From Bacteroidaceae bacterium (GTDB lineage Bacteria > Bacteroidota > Bacteroidia > Bacteroidales > Bacteroidaceae), in contig JAILKU010000158.1 in assembly GCA_024693505.1 (NCBI GenBank), positions 1 to 53,431 on the forward strand: a stretch of DNA of 53,431 nt, written 5' to 3'. Under the pieces are notes generated by a model. The model was not told the DNA's origin and searched no databases. It saw nothing but the letters and a program-made list of their open reading frames with translations. Of the stretch, positions 20,325 to 28,641 are shown in pieces. Every line of letters starts with the position of its first letter. The stretch's first letter is position 1. Both the position numbers and the translations under genes were made by a program.

Positions 20325-20996
20325 CTATTTTATATCCGCGACGGTGAGTTTACCATTTTCAACACGGAAATGTACTTCCCTTCCAGCGAAGATGAAGCCG
20401 TAGATCCGATTCGGGTCGTCCTGGTAGCGCGGACGGGGATCGGCAGCTAATACCTGGCGCAGCGCTTCCATCTTCTCTTTGGGCAGGCGGTCTGCCATTT
20501 CCTGCGGAATATCTACTGTCAGTATTTCCCGTTCCTCGTGCTGTGCCTGGGCGAATCCTCCTTTGGCATCGGGATGGGCGTCGGTATAGGGCAGATAGGG
20601 CTTAATGTCCAGGATGGGTGTGTTGTCCATCAGATCGGCACCTTCTACCTCTATGACGGGCCCTTCGGGTGTACTCAGGTGGATGCCGGCGATGCGAACC
20701 GAGGAAAGTCCGATGGGATTGGGCCGGAAGGGTGAGCGGGTGGCCCAAACACCAATGCGCTGATTGCCGCCCAGGCGTGGCGGGCGGACGGTCGGACTCC
20801 AACCTTCGCGATGGGCCTCCGAGAAGTCCCAGATGAGCCACAGGTGGGAGAAACCCTCCAGGCCCCTGAGGGCTTCAGCGTTCCTGTACTCCGGTTCGAA
20901 GACGATGCGTCCCCTGAGTCCTTCAACCATTCCGCTTTGTCGGGGAATCCCGAACTTTGTGGGAAAGTCAGTTCGAATGCGTGCTACGATTGTCAT
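20325..20996 (-). CDS. trmO: tRNA (N6-threonylcarbamoyladenosine37-N6)-methyltransferase TrmO
   Basis: SAM-dependent methyltransferase of the TsaA/TrmO (UPF0066) fold that methylates t6A37 in tRNAs for threonine. Visible motifs: FPTKFGIPRQSG at the start, LEGFSHLWLIWDF, then RIGVWATRSPFRPNPIGLS, the hallmark segment, and DIKPYLPYTD. 223 residues, as expected, with the C-terminal part of the longer bacterial form. Its ATG overlaps the stop of the MATE gene as TAATG, so the two are probably translationally coupled. Confidence 0.95.
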   Translation of the reverse strand: MTIVARIRTDFPTKFGIPRQSGMVEGLRGRIVFEPEYRNAEALRGLEGFSHLWLIWDFSEAHREGWSPTVRPPRLGGNQRIGVWATRSPFRPNPIGLSSVRIAGIHLSTPEGPVIEVEGADLMDNTPILDIKPYLPYTDAHPDAKGGFAQAQHEEREILTVDIPQEMADRLPKEKMEALRQVLAADPRPRYQDDPNRIYGFIFAGREVHFRVENGKLTVADIK

Positions 20997-22318
20997 TACT
21001 CATTATTTATAAATCTTCTCCAGTACATAAGCCCGGCGCTGGTGAGGCCGAACGGGAAGGCCATCCAAACGCCGATGAAGCCCCAGCTGAAGATGAATCC
21101 GAAGAGGTAGCCCAGCGGCAGGGAGATGAGGAAATAGGCAATGAAGGCCATTGGGATGAGCGGCTTTACGTCGGCCATTCCCCGAAGGGCATTGCCGTAG
21201 ATGCATTGCAGGGCATCGCCCAGCTGATAGACGGCGAAGACGGGAATTACTGCTGCCACCAGGTCTGCCACCTGGCTGCTGCTGGTGAAGAGCGGTCCGA
21301 TCTGGTGCCGAAACAGGAAAATGGGCAGGGTGATGACGAGTGCCATTGCCCAGGTCAGATACAAACCGGCCTGCGCCACGCGCTTTGTCTCGGGCATATC
21401 ACCTGCCCCGCGATAATAGCTTACCTGTACTGCTACGGCAGCTGCCATTCCGTAGTAGAGCATGAAGCACAGTTGTCCCACGGTATTCATGATGTTATGA
21501 GCTGCCAGCGAGGCCGTACCCAGCCAACCCACGTAGAAGGCACTCAGGGCGAACGATGCTGATTCCATTCCCATTTGCAGCATTACGGGGATGCCCAGTC
21601 GGCTCAGTTGCAGCAGGTCGTCTCGTTGTACCCGGGAGAATGCAAAACGAACCCTATGCAATCTGTAGTGTTTAGCAGTATGGAAGACGAGTACAGCAGC
21701 GCCCCAAAGGAACAGACGGCTCAGCAACGTTGCCAGCCCTGCGCCGGTAAGTCCCAGTTCGGGCGCGCCGAACAGACCGAATATGAGCACCGCATTGCCC
21801 ACAATGTTAAGTCCGTTCCCAGCGAGAAGAAGCCACATCGGTGTGCGCGTATCCTGAATGCCGTCCGAGAACTGCTTGTAGGCGTTGAAGAACATCTGAG
21901 GCAGGATGCTCAGGATGAGAATCAGCATATAAGGGCGCACCAGCGGAACGACTTCCTTGGGTAGCCCGATGTGGTCAAGGCAGAGCCACAGCACGCCCGT
22001 AATTACCATCATCAGCAGCCCCATCAGCCCATTGACCACCAGTGCATTCTTCAGCTTGCCGCCTATCAGCTCCAGTCTTCCTTCGCCCAGAAGGGCACCC
22101 ACCATAGGTGTCAGACCGTAGGAGAATCCTATCGCCGAGATGAGTACCAGTGCTATGATATTATTCGCGAACGAGGCCGCCGCCAGTTCCTGTGTGCTGT
22201 GGTGTCCTATCATCAGCGTGTCGGCCAGGCCCATGACGATAGTACCCAGCTGGCCTACCATGATGGGAAAGCCCAGTCGGAGCAGAGTAGGGTAGTGTCT
22301 TGTTAATTCCTGATTCAT
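20996..22318 (-). CDS. MATE family multidrug/cation efflux transporter
   Basis: Inner-membrane antiporter of the NorM type, 440 residues with about twelve hydrophobic segments. It opens with LRLGFPIMVGQLGTIVMGLADTLMIG, the usual first MATE helix, and contains later signature words such as AGLATLLSRL and GIPVMLQMG. It would export organic cations or drugs driven by sodium or protons; substrates cannot be told. It is the first gene of a two-gene operon with trmO, transcribed from a good promoter at 22329-22360 and divergent from the M60 gene. Confidence 0.93.
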   Translation of the reverse strand: MNQELTRHYPTLLRLGFPIMVGQLGTIVMGLADTLMIGHHSTQELAAASFANNIIALVLISAIGFSYGLTPMVGALLGEGRLELIGGKLKNALVVNGLMGLLMMVITGVLWLCLDHIGLPKEVVPLVRPYMLILILSILPQMFFNAYKQFSDGIQDTRTPMWLLLAGNGLNIVGNAVLIFGLFGAPELGLTGAGLATLLSRLFLWGAAVLVFHTAKHYRLHRVRFAFSRVQRDDLLQLSRLGIPVMLQMGMESASFALSAFYVGWLGTASLAAHNIMNTVGQLCFMLYYGMAAAVAVQVSYYRGAGDMPETKRVAQAGLYLTWAMALVITLPIFLFRHQIGPLFTSSSQVADLVAAVIPVFAVYQLGDALQCIYGNALRGMADVKPLIPMAFIAYFLISLPLGYLFGFIFSWGFIGVWMAFPFGLTSAGLMYWRRFINNE

Positions 22319-22328
22319 AATTGGCCTG

Positions 22329-22360
22329 CAAAATTACGGTTAAGTGAGCGATAATGCAAA
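22329..22360 (-). promoter_or_regulatory. Promoter of the MATE-trmO operon
   Basis: Minus strand TTTG (22360-22357), 20-bp spacer, then TAATTTTG (22336-22329), a near-ideal Bacteroidota match. It ends 11 bp before the ATG, predicting a very short leader. Most of it lies inside the first copy of the 67-bp repeat. Confidence 0.72.
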
Positions 22361-22400
22361 TAAAGCCCCGCTTTAATTTGCTTATCCGAACGAAAGTAAT
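22334..22400. repeat. 67-bp intergenic direct repeat, copy 1
   Basis: Matches copy 2 at 22419-22485 in 63 of 67 positions. The inner part is an imperfect palindrome (GATAATGCAAATAAAG against CTTTAATTTGCTTATC), so each copy can form a hairpin. It overlaps the promoter of the MATE gene. Confidence 0.93.
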
Positions 22401-22418
22401 TTCGACCGGAGGTCAATG

Positions 22419-22485
22419 TTACGATTAAGTGAGCGATAATGCAAATAAAGTCCCGGTTTAATTTGCTTATCCGAGCGAAAGTAAT
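22419..22485. repeat. 67-bp intergenic direct repeat, copy 2
   Basis: Second copy, 85 bp downstream of the first in period, separated by 18 bp. Two of the four differences flank the hairpin loop. It lies upstream of the M60 gene. Confidence 0.93.
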
Positions 22486-22541
22486 GGGCCTTTATCCTGA
22501 AAATAAGTGACAAGAAAGATGAACATATGGAATAAAATGCT

Positions 22542-22549
22542 TATCTTTG
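22542..22549 (+). promoter_or_regulatory. Bacteroidota -7 box for the M60 gene
   Basis: TATCTTTG fits TAnnTTTG and lies 29 bp before the ATG at 22579. No TTTG is seen at the expected -33 distance. Confidence 0.55.
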
Positions 22550-22578
22550 CCACAGAAAACCCATAAAACCACATTGAA

Positions 22579-25500
22579 ATGAAGACTCTTCATACTATTT
22601 TGACCCGGTTCTGCCCGTGCTGGTTCATAGCTGTTACCTTGCTCATTACCTGTACGCTGAACGTCGTGGCTGCACCTGCCGGCGATGTGGATCCTTCCAC
22701 TCTTTCCGGGCGCGACCTCTATGAATACCAGATGAGCCACCTCAGTCTTTTCCGGCTTAGGAGCAGGCGAAACACGTCTATGTACCTGACCAGCAAGACC
22801 GCCGGATCGGCCATCGGCGCAACGAAGGCCTCGAAGGGACTCACGCAGATATGGATTGCCGAGAAGGCGGGCAGCGGATATACCCTGCGCAACGCCAATA
22901 CGGCTCAGTACCTGCAGGCCGAGTACTCGACCCCATCGGGAAGCCGCACAACGATGTACATCCAGTTCAGCCCCAACAATACGGGCAAGCAGTCGTATGT
23001 GAACATCTCGTCGCAGGCGAACTTCAGCGGCCTTTCGTGCCTGAACCTGGGCAACGACGGCAAGACGCTCTACAAGTGGTCCTACGCCGGAGATTCGGGA
23101 TGCGACTGGACGATAGAGCTGGTCGAGGATATTGCCGAGGAGGACATCAAGGCCCACTTCTCAGAGATAACCGGCTATGCCGGCGAACTGAGCACAGACA
23201 AGTATTACCGCATCATTGCCTGCATCTACGGGCGTGCCATCACCGAGGGCGCCGACCTGGTGGCCAAGGATGTGGATGCCGACAACCTGTCGCAATACTG
23301 GCGGCTGGAGAAGAGCGGCAGCGGGTATGCCATCCGGAGCGCCCTCACCGGCAAGTACATCCAGCGGCAGACGAGCACCAGCGTGCCCTATCACGTGGCC
23401 AACAATCCGATAGTCTTCAACATAAAGCCCGTCCAGGACAAGTGGGAACCCAAGTGGACTATCGCCTACGGATCGGACGGGGCAGGCCTGCACGCAGCGG
23501 CCACACAGGGCTATAACGTGGTGCTCTGGAGCACGAATGCCGAGGCCAGCGTATGGGCCTTCCAGGAGGCCGATGTCTCGGAGGAGCAGCTTGATGCCGC
23601 CCGCCACGACCTGCTCGGCTACGAAGAGCTGGTGAAGAACAAGGCAGCCCTGCAGCAGGGCCTCGACTCGCTCTTCGCAGACAAGGCATGCACCGCCCTG
23701 AAGGAGGACATACAGGCACAGAGCGACGAGCAGCTGGCCGCCAACGGGGTGTTCCAGTCGCTGACGGACGACATGAAGGCGATGGTGCTGAAGGTGAAGA
23801 ACGATACATGGCAGCAGTTTACCAATTCGGGAACCGGCTACACAGCCCCCTACGAGCGTTTCTTCCGCGTGGCCGACTACAAGATATACAGCAACTATCA
23901 GGATATGGCCGGAGGATCGAACTTCACGATGAGCAACTCCTTCGGCAAGCTGTCCGGGCCTACGGGAATCGTGGCAAACCCGGGTGAAATTATCTGCATC
24001 TACGTCAGCGCCAGCCCCAAGACATACTGCACGCTCCAGGTGGAGGCCGTAGGGACGGACGGTGTGCCCGGCGACCGTACAACGGGCGAGACGACAAGCC
24101 TGAAGGCCGGACTTAACATCCTGCGCTACGGCGAGCAGAAGCAGCTCTACATCTTCTATCAGCTCAACGATGCGCGGAGGAAACTGGCCGACTATCCCGA
24201 CATAACCGTCCACATCGAGGGCGGACAGCTGCAGGGCTACTGGGACGCCACACGCGGCATGACGAATGCCGACTGGGCCCTGCTCCGCCAGCAGCTGCTC
24301 AAGGCAAGTCCCGTGCTGAACCTGAAGACCGAGCACCTGGTATTCGCCATGGATGCCGCGCTCGCCAAGAAGTCGGAACCCAAGGAGATGGAGGGCCTCA
24401 TGCGCGTCTGGGACCGTATCGTTGCCAACGAGGAGCGCTACATGGGCGTCGAGGACTTCGAGGGACGATACCGCAACGTATGGAACTGCTTCAGCATCGA
24501 CTACAACTACATGTTTGCCACCACCTACGGCACCTACTACAACAACTCAACCCTGCCCACCATCATGAACTACGACAATATGACCAAGGTGGCAGGCAAT
24601 CTGTGGGGACCCAGCCACGAGATGGGACACAACCACCAGGGCAGCATCAACGTCATCGGCACCACGGAGAGCTCGAACAACATGTTCTCGAACATCAACA
24701 TCTTCGAGCAGGGCATAGCCGCTTCGCGCCGCCACTACCCGGCCGACAACTTCACCCAGATGGCTGCAGGGAAACCCTGGCTGCAAAGGGACATCTGGCT
24801 CACCACAAGTATGTTCTTTCAGCTCTACCTCTACTTCCACGCACAGCACCACGACGACCAGTTCCTGCCCAACCTCTTCCGCCGCATGAGAAAGAATCCC
24901 ATCGACAAGGGCACATCGACGGCCAACGTCACCTATGTGAACAACGAGGGACAGACGGTAACCGGCACCGTCAACGTGGCGCAGGGCAGCAAGGACTATC
25001 TGCACCTGGCCAAGATGATATGCGATGTGGCACAGGCCGACCTGAGTGAGTTCTTCGAGGCGTACGGCATGTTCATTCCCGTGAACAGAATGCACGTCGG
25101 CGACTATGCCAACTACCTGGTTACCACTACGCAGTCGCAGATCAATGCCGCCAAGGCCTACATGCGGAAGTACGAGAAGAAACTGGGCAACATCATGTTC
25201 ATCGACGATCGCGTCAGCAAGAAGAAAGCCGACCCCGACAATCTCTTCGAGGGCATTCCCGCCAAGGACGGCTACAAGATTCCCATCAGCGACGAGTACC
25301 CCTACGCCTCGGGCAAGACTTATGTAGGCGGCGATTATGAGTCGTATACCGACGAACCGGCTGATGTGACGGACGACTACTACAAACTCTCGGCCGACGG
25401 CAAGACCATCACCTTCTACGGCACCAACTATGCCGGCCATAAGTTCTACGACCAGGAGGGCAACTTCCTCTGGGCCACCAATGCCAAGACCATCAAGCTT

Positions 25501-25728
25501 CCGGCCGTCATCCTCAATCTGGGGATGGAGAACGTGACCGTCATGACCGCTCAGTACGACATGAAGGACGTGCCCTGCCTGGACGAGGCAACCGCTATTT
25601 CAGACCTGCGCGCAGACGTCTCTAAGCACCCTGACAGCATCTACGACCTCGGCGGCCGGCGCATCTCTCCGTCCTCAACGCTCCAAAAGGGCATTTACAT
25701 CATCGGTGGCAAGCTGAGGGCAAAATAA
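22579..25728 (+). CDS. Secreted M60-family zinc metalloprotease with ricin-like N-terminal domains
   Basis: 1049 residues. Signal peptide at 1-34 (CWFIAVTLLITCTLNVVAA). Two similar beta-trefoil-like blocks, about 55-190 and 205-330, each with W-x-x-EKxGSGY and a Y-L/I-Q repeat, suggest carbohydrate binding. The protease domain has HEMGH at 680-684 and a third ligand Glu697, fitting the HExxH-x(8-28)-E rule of M60 (enhancin-like, mucin-degrading gluzincins). It would cleave heavily O-glycosylated proteins outside the cell. The last 30 residues, from YDLGGRR to GGKLRAK, form a tail shared with the serpin at 26702. It has its own -7 box and is followed by about 970 bp without an intact gene. Confidence 0.92.
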   Translation: MKTLHTILTRFCPCWFIAVTLLITCTLNVVAAPAGDVDPSTLSGRDLYEYQMSHLSLFRLRSRRNTSMYLTSKTAGSAIGATKASKGLTQIWIAEKAGSGYTLRNANTAQYLQAEYSTPSGSRTTMYIQFSPNNTGKQSYVNISSQANFSGLSCLNLGNDGKTLYKWSYAGDSGCDWTIELVEDIAEEDIKAHFSEITGYAGELSTDKYYRIIACIYGRAITEGADLVAKDVDADNLSQYWRLEKSGSGYAIRSALTGKYIQRQTSTSVPYHVANNPIVFNIKPVQDKWEPKWTIAYGSDGAGLHAAATQGYNVVLWSTNAEASVWAFQEADVSEEQLDAARHDLLGYEELVKNKAALQQGLDSLFADKACTALKEDIQAQSDEQLAANGVFQSLTDDMKAMVLKVKNDTWQQFTNSGTGYTAPYERFFRVADYKIYSNYQDMAGGSNFTMSNSFGKLSGPTGIVANPGEIICIYVSASPKTYCTLQVEAVGTDGVPGDRTTGETTSLKAGLNILRYGEQKQLYIFYQLNDARRKLADYPDITVHIEGGQLQGYWDATRGMTNADWALLRQQLLKASPVLNLKTEHLVFAMDAALAKKSEPKEMEGLMRVWDRIVANEERYMGVEDFEGRYRNVWNCFSIDYNYMFATTYGTYYNNSTLPTIMNYDNMTKVAGNLWGPSHEMGHNHQGSINVIGTTESSNNMFSNINIFEQGIAASRRHYPADNFTQMAAGKPWLQRDIWLTTSMFFQLYLYFHAQHHDDQFLPNLFRRMRKNPIDKGTSTANVTYVNNEGQTVTGTVNVAQGSKDYLHLAKMICDVAQADLSEFFEAYGMFIPVNRMHVGDYANYLVTTTQSQINAAKAYMRKYEKKLGNIMFIDDRVSKKKADPDNLFEGIPAKDGYKIPISDEYPYASGKTYVGGDYESYTDEPADVTDDYYKLSADGKTITFYGTNYAGHKFYDQEGNFLWATNAKTIKLPAVILNLGMENVTVMTAQYDMKDVPCLDEATAISDLRADVSKHPDSIYDLGGRRISPSSTLQKGIYIIGGKLRAK

Positions 25729-25730
25729 AC

Positions 25731-25760
25731 AATTCAAAATTTATAAATTCAAAATTAAGC
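25731..25760 (+). repeat. AT-rich tandem words after the M60 stop
   Basis: Two 15-bp units starting AATTCAAAATT, beginning 2 bp after the M60 stop codon. They resemble the other stop-linked short arrays in this window in position, with a different word and period. Confidence 0.7.
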
Positions 25761-25763
25761 TGC

Positions 25764-25788
25764 GCCCGACTCCTGTCACGACTCGGGC
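25764..25788 (+). terminator. Possible terminator hairpin after the M60 gene
   Basis: GCCCGA pairs with TCGGGC across a 13-base loop, followed by AGTTTGGTTAGTT. The T-run is broken, so termination is only possible. A 10-bp inverted copy of CGACTCGGGC (25779-25788) occurs at 25997-26006. Confidence 0.35.
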
Positions 25789-25795
25789 AGTTTGG

Positions 25796-26128
25796 TTAGT
25801 TACTCCGTTTTTCGTCCGTTTTTCGTCCTCCGGAGACTGCATGTGCGGTTTCCTGGAGTGTGCAGGCGCGGTTCCCGGGAGTCTTCACGCGCGGGCTTTC
25901 TTGGACGGTACAAAGGTACGACATCCGCGACCTGTCATTCAGGCGAAAATTGCGGCAAATGGCCTCCAAGAGGTTGCTGAATAGGCCCTTTTTATAGCCC
26001 GAGTCGGCTACCAGGTTGGCCATTATGCCACACAACTTCTTCCAAATGAGGTCCGGGTGCTGAAATTCCTAACAGCTGATATGTGCTCCAAGAACGGGGC
26101 AAAGCATCGGAACAAGGGGTTTTTGCAT
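25796..26128 (-). pseudogene. Decayed small reading frame with in-frame TAG
   Basis: On the minus strand an ATG at 26128 starts 19 codons that end in TAG (26071-26069), after which the same frame stays open to 25796. The part after the TAG includes WKKLCGIMANLVADSGYKKG and LLEAICRNFRLNDRSRM, which has the balanced look of real protein, while the last 35 residues are repeat-derived and not protein-like. I do not recognise the family. It lies in a lower-GC island beside a large inverted repeat, so a remnant of a mobile or accessory gene is the simplest reading. Confidence 0.45.
25804..25903. repeat. Cluster of short tandem repeats (11 bp x2, about 23 bp x3)
   Basis: TCCGTTTTTCG occurs twice head to tail (25804-25825). 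Three degenerate units of 23, 23 and 25 bp starting GAG follow at 25833, 25856 and 25879, each with a G/C-rich core such as TGTGCGG or GGCGCGG. They overlap the 3' end of the decayed frame. Confidence 0.65.
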
Positions 26129-26253
26129 GTTTTTTGATGCTTTTGAGAGCAAATTTTGATACATTTTGTCCCTTTTCTGTGTCTCAGCATCTTGGGGCAG
26201 AGGACTTGCTAATGTCGTATCTCATTGATATTCTGCCTTTTAGTTGAATTATA

Positions 26254-26452
26254 AATGGCCCGGCATTACAGATTACAGTTATTACAGTTTTTTTTCGAGG
26301 GTATCACATACCCCTTATATTATATATATATATATATTATCTATCTATATATCAATTAATTATAATTAAATATAGGTTCCTTGAAGGGGTAATGCATACC
26401 TCATTTTTTAATTGTAATAACTGTAACTGTCATAACCGCAATGCCCGGGCCA
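26254..26452. repeat. Large imperfect inverted repeat with AT-rich centre
   Basis: Two arms of about 60 bp face each other. The left arm contains TTACAGTTATTACA at 26273-26286 and the right arm its exact complement TGTAATAACTGTAA at 26413-26426. Outer GGCCCGG-CATT words and inner ATACCCCTT words also match in inverted order. The centre (about 26312-26375) is almost pure A/T with a run of TA steps. Inside the left arm, GGGTATCACATACCC is a perfect small palindrome. No gene is present. From 26129 to 26253 I see nothing recognisable. Confidence 0.8.
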
Positions 26453-26460
26453 GTGGTTAA

Positions 26461-26628
26461 TCAGTCTTCTCCTACAAGGCCCGTGAGCGCCTTGCAGATC
26501 TCGTGGCACACTGCCAGGGCAAAGCCGTCCTTGCGGATGCGTTGGCAGAAGTCGTTGAACCGTCGGCATGGAGCAGGGGATATGCTGTTTCCATAAGGGT
26601 GCTTTTTTGTGCCGTAATGAAAAAGTCG
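26461..26628 (-). pseudogene. C-terminal gene remnant, no start codon
   Basis: The minus-strand frame is open for 55 codons from a TAG at 26631-26629 to a TGA at 26463-26461, with no ATG at its head. The translation contains CRRFNDFCQRIRKDGFALAV and CHEICKALTG, which looks like the helical C-terminus of a longer protein. Not recognised. Together with the remnant at 25796-26128 it brackets the AT-rich inverted repeat on the same strand. Confidence 0.4.
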
Positions 26629-26637
26629 CTATTTTTC

Positions 26638-26668
26638 TTTGCCGATTGCACCTTTATTTGTATTTTTG
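26638..26668 (+). promoter_or_regulatory. Promoter of the serpin-glycosidase operon
   Basis: TTTG at 26638-26641, 19-bp spacer, TATTTTTG at 26661-26668: full match to the Bacteroidota consensus. The leader to the ATG at 26702 is about 27 bases. Confidence 0.75.
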
Positions 26669-26701
26669 CAGCGTATTAACTGATAAATAAGGTTCACGCG
26701 T

Positions 26702-28612
26702 ATGAAAAAGACACTACTTTTCCTGTTTGCAGCCGTCTGCTGGACGGTTGCGGGTGCCGCTCCTGAGCGCAAAATGCTGGAGGACGGCAAGATGTGGGTT
26801 TATACCCTTTATCATGTTGAACTCCTTGAAACTCCTAATGCTGAGGGCAAAGATGAAGAGTGTTCAACGTGGATGTCGTATTACCAAATAAATGGCGATA
26901 CCGTGATTGAGGATCGTCAGTATATGAAGGTGTACCGATGGGATGATCGCAATTATGCCAAGAAATACTATGCAGCCCTCCGCGAGGATGAGGAAGGCCA
27001 AGTTTATTGGTATAACTACGACCTCGACAAGAAGGACCTGCTCCTGATAGATCTGACAATGAACTACAACAGGTACAGAGATATTAAAGTTATCCCTGAG
27101 GCTATTGAAGTGAGTGGGCAGAAGTTTCGTCGCTATCGCTATGAATATACAAACTCTGACGGCAGCATTGGCTCCATGCCCCCTGCTTACAACTTCATTG
27201 AGGGCATAGGCTTCAGAACGAATGGGCTGATGCACTATCTTTTCGAACCAAGACCAGACTGTAGTTCATACAGTTTTGAGGTACTTGCTTATGTCACAGG
27301 CAGGGACTTCTTCTTCCCTGCCTCGGCATTCGATGCTCCAAGGATGATAGAGCTTTCTAAGGACGAGCAGAAGCTGGTGGAGAGCAATAATGACTTCGCC
27401 TTCCGCCTGTTCCGTCAGACACGTGGCGAGGAGAGCAGTATCATATCGCCCCTGAGCGTCACCTACGCCATGGGCATGCTGAACAACAGCGCAGCAGGAC
27501 AGACGCAGCAGGAGATCAACAAGACCCTGGGATTCGGCGAGGCCGGGGCAGATGCCATCAATGCCTTCAGCCGCAGGATGCTCGACGAGGCCGGTACGCT
27601 CGACCCCAATACGCAGGCCCTCATCGCCAACACCATCTTCGTGAACGAGGGAATGGGCTACCGCCTGCAGGACGGCTTCGTTGAGAAGGCCAATGCCTAC
27701 TACGATGCCTATCCGCAGAACCGCGACTTTGCAGACGGGCAGACAATGGACGTCATCAACCGCTGGGCCAGCGACCACACCAAGGGCTTCATTGAGCGTG
27801 TACTCGATGAGACCAGCTTCAACCCGCTCGCTGTGAGCTATCTGCTCAATGCGCTCTATTTCAAGGGCGTGTGGAGCAGTCCGTTCGATGCTGCAAATAC
27901 GAGGGAAGAATCCTTCGGCGACGGTCCGGCTGTGCCCATGATGTTCCAGTTCTCCAATTTCCAGTACACAGAGAACGAGCTGTATCAGGCCGTCAACCTG
28001 CCCTACGGCAACGGCGCCTACCAGATGACCGTCTATCTGCCTCGCGAAGACAAGACCGTTGGCGACGTGCTCGAAAGTCTCGACGGCAGTAACTGGCAGA
28101 TCGGCAAGCAGGAGCAAGTCTGGTTTACTGATGTGGATCTGAAGCTGCCCCGCTTCGAGACGGAGAATAGAATCGACCTGGTCCAGACGATGTCCGACTT
28201 GGGTATGCCCAAGGCCTTCACCCCTTATGCTGAGTTCCCATACTTCTGCAACAGTCCCGTCTATATCGGCAAAATGTTCCAGGTGGCCAGGATAAAGCTC
28301 GACGAGAAGGGCACCGAGGCGGCAGCCGTTACCGTTATAGGACTGGAAACGACCTCTATTCCGAGCTTCAGAACGTTCCATGCCAATCGTCCCTTCGTAT
28401 ATGTCATCAGCGAGCAATCCACTGGTGCCATCTTCTTCATAGGCCAATATACGGGCGGCGTCAAGGTGAAGGGACCCAACAGCATAACGCCACCGCTGAT
28501 GGCCCCACGGCCGGCAGAGGACGGACCTGTCTACGACCTCGGCGGCCGGCGTCTCGGCAAAGCCCCAGCCCGCGGCCCCTACATCCAGGGCGGCAAGCTC
28601 AGGGCAAAGTGA
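26702..28612 (+). CDS. Secreted serpin with an extra N-terminal domain
   Basis: 636 residues. Signal peptide 1-19. Residues about 20-205 form a separate domain of unknown function with many aromatic beta strands. Residues about 215-590 are a serpin: NNDFAFRLFRQ, SPLSVTYAMGMLNNSAAG, NALYFKGVW and the hinge GTEAAAV starting at Gly537 (P15). Counting as in alpha-1-antitrypsin, P1 is Thr551 and P1' Ser552, so an inhibitory serpin against elastase-like or other proteases accepting small P1 residues is likely. The tail from YDLGGRR to GGKLRAK is shared with the M60 protease. The 5' third looks lower in G+C than the serpin part, suggesting a mosaic gene. It has its own promoter and leads into the GH106 gene 29 bp later. 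Confidence 0.9.
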   Translation: MKKTLLFLFAAVCWTVAGAAPERKMLEDGKMWVYTLYHVELLETPNAEGKDEECSTWMSYYQINGDTVIEDRQYMKVYRWDDRNYAKKYYAALREDEEGQVYWYNYDLDKKDLLLIDLTMNYNRYRDIKVIPEAIEVSGQKFRRYRYEYTNSDGSIGSMPPAYNFIEGIGFRTNGLMHYLFEPRPDCSSYSFEVLAYVTGRDFFFPASAFDAPRMIELSKDEQKLVESNNDFAFRLFRQTRGEESSIISPLSVTYAMGMLNNSAAGQTQQEINKTLGFGEAGADAINAFSRRMLDEAGTLDPNTQALIANTIFVNEGMGYRLQDGFVEKANAYYDAYPQNRDFADGQTMDVINRWASDHTKGFIERVLDETSFNPLAVSYLLNALYFKGVWSSPFDAANTREESFGDGPAVPMMFQFSNFQYTENELYQAVNLPYGNGAYQMTVYLPREDKTVGDVLESLDGSNWQIGKQEQVWFTDVDLKLPRFETENRIDLVQTMSDLGMPKAFTPYAEFPYFCNSPVYIGKMFQVARIKLDEKGTEAAAVTVIGLETTSIPSFRTFHANRPFVYVISEQSTGAIFFIGQYTGGVKVKGPNSITPPLMAPRPAEDGPVYDLGGRRLGKAPARGPYIQGGKLRAK

Positions 28613-28641
28613 TTTAACGGACTTTTTTATCAGATTATACT

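Noticed and set aside
25910..25918. Minus-strand TACCTTTG as a promoter.
   Set aside because: It lies inside the decayed frame with no intact gene downstream; it is probably a chance match.
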